From positions 1,364,804-1,428,803 of the forward strand of contig NZ_LR732707.1 of NCBI RefSeq assembly GCF_902506555.1: a stretch of DNA of 64,000 nt, written 5' to 3'. Below, one piece after another: positions 53,407 to 61,901 of this stretch. The stretch is from Sphingorhabdus sp. 109 (GTDB lineage: Bacteria; Pseudomonadota; Alphaproteobacteria; Sphingomonadales; Sphingomonadaceae). Made by a program: the position numbers and the translations under genes. The notes under the pieces are model-generated. The model worked only from the letters and a program-made list of their open reading frames with translations. It searched no databases and was not told where the DNA came from. The stretch's first letter is position 1. Each line of letters begins with the position of its first letter.

Positions 53407-55107
53407 TTAGCTACCGTTATTTTTGAACATGCCCGAACGGTTGATAATCACCAGTATCTCATTGATCAGCGTGGGACTGTCGATCCATTTTTGAAGCATT
53501 TCCCGCGGCGGGCTGTTTTCTGTCAGCCCGTAGTCCGCGGCCATGGTTTTCCAGACCCGTCGCGCCTCTGTTTTTTCGCCCAGCATAGCCGAAGACAACA
53601 TATAGGCCAGTTCGAGCGCCGGTTCCTTGCGGGGCGAGGACGCCATATATTCGCTGGTCAGTTTGCGGGCTGCCGATGCTTCCCCCCGTTTCAGCATTTG
53701 CAGGGCGACAGCCGCTGCGATCGACAGATCCGCATTGGGATCCAGCTTCAGCGCTCGTGCAGCATAGTCCTCACCTTCCGGGTTATCACAGCCGATCATA
53801 TAAAGACCGAGATATCCGATGATCCGGGAATTCAGTGGATTCAATGCAACGGCCTTCTTGCCCCAGGCCACGCCGGTTGCACAATCACCGGCAAAAAAGG
53901 CAGACTGCGCTACAGCAAAATTCGCCGCAGGACTGTTGTGGTCCAATGCTTCCGCCCTCCGGGCCAGCAACATTCCAGCGCTTCGGGCTGCGGGGTTAGT
54001 GTTGAAGCGTTCCGCCATATTCAGGGCAAAGGCAGCCACGCTCAGAACATGGGCATCGGTGGGGAACAGCACTACCGATTTCTGCAGGCATTTCTGCAGG
54101 GGCGCACGCTTTTCCGGATCACGGTAGCGGATAAAAAGATCAAACTGCAGCAGGCAGGGATATCCCGCCGAATAATCATTTCCCAGCCTGGATATTTCGG
54201 TCTGGGCAATTTTCCCATTCGGTCCTGCCAATGCGATAATGGCCTGATCCAATTCTAGCCTGAACGCGTCGTCATCAACGGTATCCAGCTCCCTCGACCA
54301 TAATATCTCGCCGCTCTGCTGATCCAGCAAACGCAAACCGATTTTGTCTTCTGCCGCTTCAAGGAAGTGCAGCCGGAGCAGATAATCGGACATTCCGGAT
54401 TCGCCAGCCTGCTCTTCGAAAATCCGTATTCCACCAAATCCGTTCAGGCCGCGAACCAGCTGATTGCCGACGGATTCGGAAAATTGTGATCGCCCCGCAC
54501 CGGCAGGGCCATCCGCCATATCCAGTGCCAAACGCGGATAGGCAATCTCGCTGCCAGTCCGACCGGTGGACAGATAATATGTCAGAATACTGCTTCCGAC
54601 CAACAGCACGACCACAGCCAGAATGGCTAACAGTCCCCTGTTCCAGACCCATGGCCCGTCCGCACCTTTTCCATTTGATGGACCGGCGTCGGTATCCGCG
54701 CGCATTGACGGCCTGCCATCGACTGTGGACGAATTTGTGCCCTCGCCGATCAGGTTATCCTGATCGCCGGAAGGGGTAATATTGGGCTCCAGCATGATTT
54801 CATATTTTTGCGGGGGTATGGACAGCCGGTTTTCTCCGCCTTTCCGCAAATAGAAACTATCGAGCATACGCCGCAGGCGCCCCATTTGCACACGCGGATA
54901 GCTATCCGTCTGGGTATCAAAATCGGCATCACGGCCAAGCGCTTCGGTCGCAATCGTATAGCTTTTGAGCGGGACGCTGTTTCCGGACAGTTTATAGTCG
55001 ACCAGATATCGCAACAATTTGGACATGCTCGGTGCGCGAACAAATTCAGGATCACTCAACAACCGATCGCGTTCCAGACATAATTGTAATGCAGAGGAAT
55101 CGTCCAT
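53407..55107 (-). CDS. Winged-helix-like / membrane / TPR protein (paralog B)
   Basis: 566 residues, clearly paralogous to 50855-52570 along its length: LCLERDRLLSDPEF, MSKLLRYLVDYKL, FDTQTDSYPRVQMGRLRRML, one membrane helix (residues about 155-175, GLLAILAVVVLLVGSSILTYY) and TPR-like C-terminal repeats (FAVAQSAFFAGDCATGVAWG, LNPLNSRIIGYLGLYMIGCD). The divergent neighbour at 55288 has a standard OmpR-type winged helix with TPRs. Same-strand order B, PAS protein, A suggests duplication around a PAS gene. Confidence 0.8.
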   Translation of the reverse strand: MDDSSALQLCLERDRLLSDPEFVRAPSMSKLLRYLVDYKLSGNSVPLKSYTIATEALGRDADFDTQTDSYPRVQMGRLRRMLDSFYLRKGGENRLSIPPQKYEIMLEPNITPSGDQDNLIGEGTNSSTVDGRPSMRADTDAGPSNGKGADGPWVWNRGLLAILAVVVLLVGSSILTYYLSTGRTGSEIAYPRLALDMADGPAGAGRSQFSESVGNQLVRGLNGFGGIRIFEEQAGESGMSDYLLRLHFLEAAEDKIGLRLLDQQSGEILWSRELDTVDDDAFRLELDQAIIALAGPNGKIAQTEISRLGNDYSAGYPCLLQFDLFIRYRDPEKRAPLQKCLQKSVVLFPTDAHVLSVAAFALNMAERFNTNPAARSAGMLLARRAEALDHNSPAANFAVAQSAFFAGDCATGVAWGKKAVALNPLNSRIIGYLGLYMIGCDNPEGEDYAARALKLDPNADLSIAAAVALQMLKRGEASAARKLTSEYMASSPRKEPALELAYMLSSAMLGEKTEARRVWKTMAADYGLTENSPPREMLQKWIDSPTLINEILVIINRSGMFKNNGS

Positions 55108-55287
55108 AATGGTATTTATGTCCTCCCCTGATTCAATCTACGGGCAATGGCAATCTGGGGATGCAAGACGGCCCCACATGATAGGTGTAACTAATTGTAA
55201 CATAGCTTGGGCGGGAGGAAATTTCAAACCATCAAATCTGGATAGAGTCTGGATTCGGGCATGGAGGATGAAAATTGAAGCAATGAC

Positions 55288-56850
55288 ATGAAATATCGTT
55301 TCCTGCATTTTGAGCTTGATACCGAACGGTTCGAGCTGCTCCGTAGGGGGGAGAAACTCCTGATACAACCCCAAGCTCTCGCCATTTTGGGGATACTTGT
55401 ACGCAACCACGGGAAACTGGTCCGGAAAGAGGAACTGGTCCGGCAACTCTGGAACAACCGCTCCATCTCGGACAGCGCCTTGTCCAGCCAGATCAAGGCA
55501 CTACGCCGCATTCTCGGCGATAGCGGTCATGAGCAACATGTGATTCAGACTGTCTATGGACGGGGTTTCCGCTTTGTTACCCGTGTCGAAACGCACGCAT
55601 TAAAGGTGGGACAGGATATAGCGCAATCACGACCGCTGGTGTCGGACGCGTTGACCGAAAAAGCAGGCAAGCCCCCCGTCGTGGCTGTGCTGCCGCTTTG
55701 CAAGATCGGTAAAATGAATGAACATGCCGGACTGTCCGAAGCCTTGCCGGCCGATATTACGACCGCCCTGTCGCAGTTGCGCTGGCTATTCGTTATAGCC
55801 CGCGCCTCCAGTTTCCGGTTTGAGGCCAATCTCCCTGACCTTGAAACAATGCGCAGAGAGCTTGATGTGGACTATGTGCTGACCGGCTGGATTGAACTGA
55901 TCGGACGTCAAATGCTGGTCGGGGTCGAGTTGACCGAGACAAGACAACATCGCGTCGTCTGGGCCGAACGCTATGAGGCACCGCTTGCCGACATCCACGT
56001 AATGCGGGCGCAGATGGTGCGGGATATTATCACGGCAATCGACCTGTCGATCAGCGATACCGAAGCATCCTATGCGAAGTTGAGGGCTCCCGATCAACTT
56101 ACCGGATGGGAGGCCTATCACCTCGGCATGTCGAGCGTAAACGGAGCGAAGATGGACTTGAAACAGGCCCTCGATCATTTCGAATTCGCCCGTGCGCAAG
56201 CACCGACATTCGCGCGCGCGCATGCCGCCACCGCCTATATTCATGGTCTGGGGCTTTTCCACCTTGCGCGCGGTGGAGACCAGGATGCCGCAATCCGGAA
56301 TATGCTGACGTCGGGAGAGCAGGCATTGCGCTGTGACCCGCTCGATCCTTTTGCCCATCTCGTCAACGGCCGCGCGGAACGGGTTTCGGGCAACATCGAC
56401 AGCGCGCTGGACCATTATGAGAAAGCAATCTCATTTTGTCCAAACTATGCCGAAGCCTATAATTCACAGGCGGTTTCCCTGATGTTGAAGGGTGACTTTT
56501 CCGCTGCCTATAAATCGGCCAAGCTGGCTATAAAACTGAGTCCAAACTGTCCCATGCGGTTTGAGGCAGAAACCACGCAGACTTACGCCGCATTCAATCT
56601 GGGGCTGGAAGAGGAAGCGCTGTCGCTGTCGCGCAGACTTGCTCAGTTTTCACAGCATAGCCCATTGGCCCTGATCGCGGCCATGACCGTTTTCCATCAT
56701 CTGGGCAGTGAAAGCGAAGCCAGGCGCATCCAGGCCCGGATATTATCGACAGGGATTGAGCCGAGAATAAATGTTCTCCGAACTTTCCCGGACAGCGCTG
56801 CGGAAATTTCAGACCAAATCACCCGGGCCTTCACTCATTATTTTGGCTAA
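55288..56850 (+). CDS. Winged-helix transcriptional regulator with TPR domain (CadC-like)
   Basis: 520 residues. The N-terminal about 105 residues are a Trans_reg_C winged helix (LIQPQALAILGILVRNHGKLVRKEELVRQLW; DSALSSQIKALRRILGD; IQTVYGRGFRFV, in pieces). The next part, VVAVLPLCKIG...ITTALSQLRWLFVIARASSF, is the adenylate-cyclase-like segment often found between such a wHTH and TPRs. The C-terminal half has TPR repeats (HFEFARAQAPTFARAHAATAYIHG; ALDHYEKAISFCPNYAEAYNSQAVSL). No membrane helix is evident, so it is cytosolic. It probably regulates the divergent paralog B or itself. Confidence 0.88.
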   Translation: MKYRFLHFELDTERFELLRRGEKLLIQPQALAILGILVRNHGKLVRKEELVRQLWNNRSISDSALSSQIKALRRILGDSGHEQHVIQTVYGRGFRFVTRVETHALKVGQDIAQSRPLVSDALTEKAGKPPVVAVLPLCKIGKMNEHAGLSEALPADITTALSQLRWLFVIARASSFRFEANLPDLETMRRELDVDYVLTGWIELIGRQMLVGVELTETRQHRVVWAERYEAPLADIHVMRAQMVRDIITAIDLSISDTEASYAKLRAPDQLTGWEAYHLGMSSVNGAKMDLKQALDHFEFARAQAPTFARAHAATAYIHGLGLFHLARGGDQDAAIRNMLTSGEQALRCDPLDPFAHLVNGRAERVSGNIDSALDHYEKAISFCPNYAEAYNSQAVSLMLKGDFSAAYKSAKLAIKLSPNCPMRFEAETTQTYAAFNLGLEEEALSLSRRLAQFSQHSPLALIAAMTVFHHLGSESEARRIQARILSTGIEPRINVLRTFPDSAAEISDQITRAFTHYFG

Positions 56851-56910
56851 GATCAGGACCATTCCAGCGTTCGAATAGAGCGATGACGCAGCCTGAACGA
56901 ACAGATCCGG

Positions 56911-57840
56911 CTATGCCTTCGCCGCTGCCCGTTCTTCGTCAAATGCCCGCAAAACGATTGTGCCGATCGACAATTCTTCATTATCCGCATTGCGGATACT
57001 GACCCGATAGAAAAATTTCGACGTCGCTTTGAACTGGGTCAGGGCTTCGGTTGCCGAATCCAGCGTGTCGATCAGGATTTCCTTGCCGAGATCATCATGT
57101 CCGATAACCTTGTAGGGCAGACGATCGGCCGCCGTTTCGCCCGAACCGTTTTTTTGAGTATCCTTGCTGAGATCTGCAAGATCATCGCTATCGACACGTG
57201 TCGCCCGGTAAAAGGTGGACAACCAGACCATCAGGTCATCCAGCGGCAGCCGCCGTGAGAATACGATTCCGACGCGCGCGCCCGATTGCCAGCGAACCGT
57301 ACCGTTAATATCCAGTAGTTCGGGGACCGACAGCCGAAGATTCTTGCCGGTTTCGAAAACATGATCTGTTCTGATGCAGATTCCGGCAGGAGAAATATCG
57401 CAAATATCGCCATGGATCAGGCGCGATCCCTGGTAAATATTGATCGGATGCTTCATTTCGATCCTTGGCAGCCGCGCAACCCGGCCCTGTTTGGACTCAT
57501 TGGGTTTTGTCAGCACAGTGGCAATGTCGATCGGTGAGGAAAATTCGACGCCGGCAAGGGCCTCCTTGCGCCAGCGCACGGTGCCGGTCAGTTCCTGTTC
57601 TTCGGTCAGCATGGCGGAAACCGTATCGCCCAGTTCGAAATTGGGATGGACCTCGACCATCATGCCTGTTGCGGACAGATTCTTGATGAACCCCCAGCCT
57701 TCACCGGCTGCTCCCTTGATCTTGGCAAGCCGCAGCATTGCAATATGCCGCTCCTGTTTTCTGCGATCCTCTTCCACAACGATATTATCCGATGGAAAAG
57801 ATGAAGATGGGGAAGCTCCAGATTCGATCATATTTGTCAT
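56911..57840 (-). CDS. Tandem PilZ-domain protein (cyclic-di-GMP receptor candidate)
   Basis: 309 residues with two PilZ domains. The first (about 25-110) has RxxxR in RRKQER and NxSxxG in NLSATG. The second (about 120-215) has RLPR..K and DxSxxG as DISPAG. Both sets fit c-di-GMP binding. The C-terminal about 80 residues (KFFYRVSIRNADNEELSIGTIVLRAF, in pieces) look like a separate small domain. It starts directly at the stop of a secreted protein gene, so a link between c-di-GMP and a surface product is likely. Confidence 0.88.
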   Translation of the reverse strand: MTNMIESGASPSSSFPSDNIVVEEDRRKQERHIAMLRLAKIKGAAGEGWGFIKNLSATGMMVEVHPNFELGDTVSAMLTEEQELTGTVRWRKEALAGVEFSSPIDIATVLTKPNESKQGRVARLPRIEMKHPINIYQGSRLIHGDICDISPAGICIRTDHVFETGKNLRLSVPELLDINGTVRWQSGARVGIVFSRRLPLDDLMVWLSTFYRATRVDSDDLADLSKDTQKNGSGETAADRLPYKVIGHDDLGKEILIDTLDSATEALTQFKATSKFFYRVSIRNADNEELSIGTIVLRAFDEERAAAKA

Positions 57841-58455
57841 TTACTTGACCTTCATTCGGTAACGTAGGGAGAACCGTTCATATTTTCCTGCCGCCGGCAG
57901 GAGGGCGCCGGTCGGCCGGAATTTGATATGCGTGACCGCCGCATCAAAGCCGTCACTGTCGGCGACCGGGACATAGTCGAATGTTTTGCCGCCATCGTTC
58001 GAGAACTCGATCGAATCCTCGGCGCTGGAGAGACCGGCAAAGCTGAATTTCAAACCGCTGTCATGGTCGTTGAACACCGCAGGACCGGCTCCGGCCTGAT
58101 CAAGATCACCGACGAACAGGGTAAGATGTTCGGGGACCTTGTCGGTAACCGCAAAGGATGCCGCTGGCGTTCCGTGCTGTCCCGGGCCGCTGACCGATAC
58201 GAAAAAATCCATTACCGATCCCGGAAGAGCAACGTTCGTCCCGCGGTTGTCGGCTGGACCGCCGACGATATTGCTGGACAGTGCAATGGCGACATTTTCG
58301 CTCGGTTCGGCTTCGGCAAAAGCCGGCAGGGGAACAGCGACCAGGGCCAGCGCGATCGCACATGGCAAGGCGCCAGGCCTGGCGGTAGCGCGAATGGTCC
58401 GACGGTCGCTCTGGACCGCTGAAGACCTGTATTTCGCACTCGGTATCTGCATCAT
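57841..58455 (-). CDS. Secreted DUF11-like beta protein
   Basis: 204 residues with a signal peptide after a long basic N-region (cleavage near AFAEA). The mature part resembles a DUF11/conserved repeat beta-sandwich: LPGSVMDFFVSVSGPG, FAVTDKVPEHLTLFVGDL, IEFSNDGGKTFDYVP and HIKFRPTGALLPAAG. It is one Ig-like module, probably surface exposed. It is sandwiched between another small secreted protein gene and the PilZ gene, with no gap to the latter. Confidence 0.78.
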   Translation of the reverse strand: MMQIPSAKYRSSAVQSDRRTIRATARPGALPCAIALALVAVPLPAFAEAEPSENVAIALSSNIVGGPADNRGTNVALPGSVMDFFVSVSGPGQHGTPAASFAVTDKVPEHLTLFVGDLDQAGAGPAVFNDHDSGLKFSFAGLSSAEDSIEFSNDGGKTFDYVPVADSDGFDAAVTHIKFRPTGALLPAAGKYERFSLRYRMKVK

Positions 58456-58553
58456 CTTATCCCGTTATATCCTGTTTACTGCTGTTTGAGCGGAAGATTA
58501 AGGTTACCGCCCCCATATTTTTACCGACATAACCATTCCCCTTGTTTGACCGC

Positions 58554-58904
58554 TCAGTGCAATTCGACCAGACGGAGCTCGCAGGATTCCCCGGGACTTC
58601 TGCCGGCATCAGCACCCAATAGAATTTCACAATTCCGAAAACTCGTGCTGTGCGAGACCATTATCGCCGCATTCGCTGAATCAGGGGTGTCCTGCATCAC
58701 AGAAGTCATGGTGAATGGTTTGACAACCCGGGCAGAAGCCACCGCCGTAGCGCGGCCGGTTTGCGGGCCGGATGCCGGGTCTGTGGCAAAAGCTTCAGAA
58801 GCGAGAGCGGGCAATATGATCAGTATCATGATTGCAAGAATAGAGAGTGAGAGCAATTCGGAAGAGCGGAACAACCGAGAAAAATCGGCTTTCACTTTCC
58901 ACAT
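58554..58904 (-). CDS. Small secreted protein (DUF4402-like?)
   Basis: About 116 residues from ATG 58904 (AGGTGG site); the alternative start is 58937. A signal-like helix (LLSLSILAIMILIILPALASEAFA) is followed by a short mature part with ATAVASARVVKPFTMTSVMQD, reminiscent of DUF4402/pilin-like surface subunits. Two Cys (NCEILL, SCELRL) could form a disulphide. First gene of a likely operon with the DUF11-like and PilZ genes. The family call is uncertain. Confidence 0.68.
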   Translation of the reverse strand: MWKVKADFSRLFRSSELLSLSILAIMILIILPALASEAFATDPASGPQTGRATAVASARVVKPFTMTSVMQDTPDSANAAIMVSHSTSFRNCEILLGADAGRSPGESCELRLVELH

Positions 58905-59563
58905 TATCGAACCACCTACCTGCATCACGCATCTCACCTATTGGTTTGCAAGAGGGAGCCCGACAGACGCTTGTCCGATGATGGAGCGGATAGAATGTCT
59001 ACCCGCTCCATCAGGAACAATCGGTGCGATATTGACCAGAATATCGCACCAGTGCCGGGGCAACTGTGGCGCTTGATTGGGTTACCACAGGCAAAAAGCC
59101 GTATTGCCCCACTTGCCTATCCTTTGTGACGGAGCACGGCCGGAAAAAGCAGTTAGACACGGCTAAAGTTACACAATGTTACGGTAGCAGATTTTTAAGT
59201 CACTGTAAAAATGGGTTTTTTGCAAGATGCTTAAGATAACAGGTCGGAAAGATTAACTCTTTTTACACAATAGTTAACAAAATCCTCGCAAATATTTGCC
59301 TTGTGATACGGTTACTCGGGATCGAAAAAGGCGTGTGTCACAGGATTATGGCCATATGACTCGCGATATGGCTGAATATACAACATCAACGGCCGCGGGA
59401 AAAGGCCAATAGCGTTCGCTACACCATCACTGGCTCTGCACCGGTGCAGGATAGCGGTAGTGGTTGCTACGCGCCGGTCTGCCGACAAGGGGAGATATCC
59501 GGTCGAGACAAAAACCGCTGGCTGAATTTGCCAAGCCCCGCGTTTCTCGGTCTGAAAGCCAGA
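58905..59563. other. AT-rich intergenic region
   Basis: 659 bases between the small secreted protein start and the end of the Mur ligase gene. 59150-59320 is AT-rich and holds a TTAACT/AGTTAA inverted repeat (59253-59258, 59272-59277) and a run of T. It is probably a promoter or regulatory region for the leftward operon, quite far from its start. No gene I can support. Confidence 0.45.
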
Positions 59564-60961
59564 TCATTTCCGGGCGCTTTTTGCCAGGATCGACTCGGCA
59601 AAGCCGTGCAACGTGTCATCGCGGGCCCCCATGATGACGATTCTATCTCCTGATTCGGCGAGTTCCGCCATTCGGTCACCGCAATCCTCGCGAACCGGAA
59701 TATATTCCGCTCTGCCGCCAGCCGCATTTATGGCGTTGACAATTGTTTCGCTACCCAGCGACCGGTCGACCGTACCGCCAAAATAAACCGGATCACACAG
59801 AATGACGCGGTCGTCACCATCAAGATATTCGGCAAAAACCGATGCCAGTTCTGCCCCCATTTTCCGTATCGGTCCAAAACCGTGCGGCTGGAAAAAGGCT
59901 ATGACCCGGCCGGGAAACGCCTTCAATGTCCTGAGCGTGGCAGCGATCTTGTCCGGATTGTGACCGAAATCATCGATCACGGTGACGCCCCCCGCGCTCC
60001 CCACAATATCGAAACGCCTGGCCAGTCCCTGAAACGTGCCGATCGCCGATATCGCCGTTGCCACCGGCACCCCGATCGCACAACCTGCCGCGATCGCTGC
60101 CAAGGCATTGGCGATATTATGCCGTCCGGGCACCTGTAGGGATACCGCATGGTCGGTACCGCCATTACGCAATATAAAAGTGCTGCCGAGCGGTTTTTCC
60201 TCGACGTGTTCCGCCCGATAATCCGCACCCTCGAGAAATCCGAAGCTGCTGCTGTCCGGCAGCACAAGCCCGTCCATCAGAGCCTGCGATTCCGCGTCAT
60301 CATGGTTCCAGATTGCATGGCGCGACTTAGCGACAAAATTACCAAACAATATTCTCAGTTCTTCCAGGCTCTTGTGATCAAGGCTGACATTGTTGAGCAC
60401 CGCGACTTCGGGATGGAACAATGCGATGGAACCGTCGCTTTCGTCGACTTCGCTGACCATAAGCGCGCTCCTCCCGACGCGGGAACTGGTGAAGGGCGCA
60501 TCATCATTGGCGAAATTTTTCATCACCGCCCCGTTCATGATGGTCGGATCGCGGCCGGCTTCGGTCAATATCCAGCCGATCATCCCGGTAACCGTGGATT
60601 TCCCGCTGGTGCCGCCCACGGCGATGCTGCTCGCCATGGCATTGAAATGCTCTGCCAGCAATTCCGCCCGGGTCATACGCTTGCACCCCAGAGCCGTCGC
60701 CCGCGCAACATCGGGCACGGTTTCTTCAATGGCTGCGGAAGCAATCAGTATCTGGCTGCCTTCGCCAAGACCGCTGCCGTCTTGTTGAAACAGTTTGATC
60801 CCCCTGTCCTGCAACCACCGGAATTTGTCCGCCAATCGGCCTTGGTCCAAAGCCCGGTCCGATCCGGCGACCTGCGCCCCCGCTGCTTTGACGATCATTG
60901 CCAGTGGCAACATGCCGGAACCACCGATTCCGCAAAAATAATAGGATTTGTCTTCGGTCAT
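59564..60961 (-). CDS. mpl: Mur ligase family protein, probably Mpl (murein tripeptide ligase)
   Basis: A 465-residue Mur ligase. N-terminal Rossmann GIGGSGMLPLA, P-loop GGTSGKST, central SEVDESDGS and LNNVSLDHKS, carbamylated Lys region, and C-terminal VIDDFGHNPDKI (Mpl/MurC have a DDYAHHPTE-like motif) and IIMGARDD-type end. It is more Mpl/MurC-like than MurD/E/F. The divergent neighbour encodes an L,D-carboxypeptidase that would make the tripeptide Mpl re-attaches to UDP-MurNAc, supporting the Mpl call. MurC itself cannot be strictly excluded. Confidence 0.83.
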   Translation of the reverse strand: MTEDKSYYFCGIGGSGMLPLAMIVKAAGAQVAGSDRALDQGRLADKFRWLQDRGIKLFQQDGSGLGEGSQILIASAAIEETVPDVARATALGCKRMTRAELLAEHFNAMASSIAVGGTSGKSTVTGMIGWILTEAGRDPTIMNGAVMKNFANDDAPFTSSRVGRSALMVSEVDESDGSIALFHPEVAVLNNVSLDHKSLEELRILFGNFVAKSRHAIWNHDDAESQALMDGLVLPDSSSFGFLEGADYRAEHVEEKPLGSTFILRNGGTDHAVSLQVPGRHNIANALAAIAAGCAIGVPVATAISAIGTFQGLARRFDIVGSAGGVTVIDDFGHNPDKIAATLRTLKAFPGRVIAFFQPHGFGPIRKMGAELASVFAEYLDGDDRVILCDPVYFGGTVDRSLGSETIVNAINAAGGRAEYIPVREDCGDRMAELAESGDRIVIMGARDDTLHGFAESILAKSARK

Positions 60962-60995
60962 TTTTTCGCGCTATTGCTTCTCCATCTGTTTGGCA

Positions 60996-61853
60996 ATGGC
61001 GCAAGGAACAAAATCGATCTCCCGACCAGTCCGCATCGGCATTTGTGCGCCATCAACCCCTTTCACCAGGGACGCCGCTGATCGCGTCCTCGCGCTTGCG
61101 GCGCAAAGCCACCCGCAGGCGGAACTATTGTTCCATGAGCAATGTTTTTTCACGCAAGGACATTTCGCCGGCAGCGACAGAGAACGGACCGACAGTTTCG
61201 TCGCTTTGGCCAATGATCCGGGTATAGATGCCATATGGTTCGTCCGGGGCGGCTATGGCGCGGCCCGAATCGCGGAGGCCGCAGTCAACCGGCTGAACGA
61301 TATTGCCAGTGACAAGATCTATCTCGGATATAGCGATGCCGGCAATATGCTTGGCGCACTCTATCGCGCCGGCATCGGCAACGTCGCGCATGGCCCGATG
61401 CCATCCGACATTGGCAGGTCCGGCGGCGAGGTCGCCGTTAGGAGAGCGCTTGACTGGATCGTGCACGGAAAGCCGGATGCGATCGAACCCGGCCTGATCA
61501 GCGGCCAGAATCACGTCGCGTTCAATCTGATCACGCTCGCCATGATGACCGGAACAAGGCTGATGCCGGATCTGCGGGATCATATCCTGATTATCGAGGA
61601 AATATCGGAATATCTCTACGCCTTTGATCGCGCCATGTTTCATTTGTGCAGCAATCTTGCGGATCAGGGCCTTGCCGGAATAAAATTGGGACGCGTTGAC
61701 GACATTCCCGAGAATGATCGTCCGTTTGGCGAGAATCCCGAAGAAATTGTAAATCGATGGGCCCAAGGCAACGCAGTCCCCTATCTCGGGCGGGCGGAAA
61801 TCGGCCATGATGTGCGGAACCGGGTCGTGCCGTTCGGGCGACTGGAAAACTGA
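60996..61853 (+). CDS. ldcA: L,D-carboxypeptidase (LdcA, peptidase family S66)
   Basis: About 285 residues. Catalytic Ser in the nucleophile elbow LGYSDAGNML, Glu in ILIIEEISEYLYAFDR, and His in the late GHDVRNRVVPFG motif form the S66 triad. N-terminal RIGICAPSTPFTRD is typical. ATG 60996 avoids the overlap with the divergent mpl gene that the earlier start (60948) would create. It removes the terminal D-Ala from murein tetrapeptides in recycling. Confidence 0.9.
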   Translation: MAQGTKSISRPVRIGICAPSTPFTRDAADRVLALAAQSHPQAELLFHEQCFFTQGHFAGSDRERTDSFVALANDPGIDAIWFVRGGYGAARIAEAAVNRLNDIASDKIYLGYSDAGNMLGALYRAGIGNVAHGPMPSDIGRSGGEVAVRRALDWIVHGKPDAIEPGLISGQNHVAFNLITLAMMTGTRLMPDLRDHILIIEEISEYLYAFDRAMFHLCSNLADQGLAGIKLGRVDDIPENDRPFGENPEEIVNRWAQGNAVPYLGRAEIGHDVRNRVVPFGRLEN

Positions 61854-61901
61854 TTGAGCGGTCACGAGATTATCAGCGTCGACTAATCACTCGTTCCGGG
61901 A

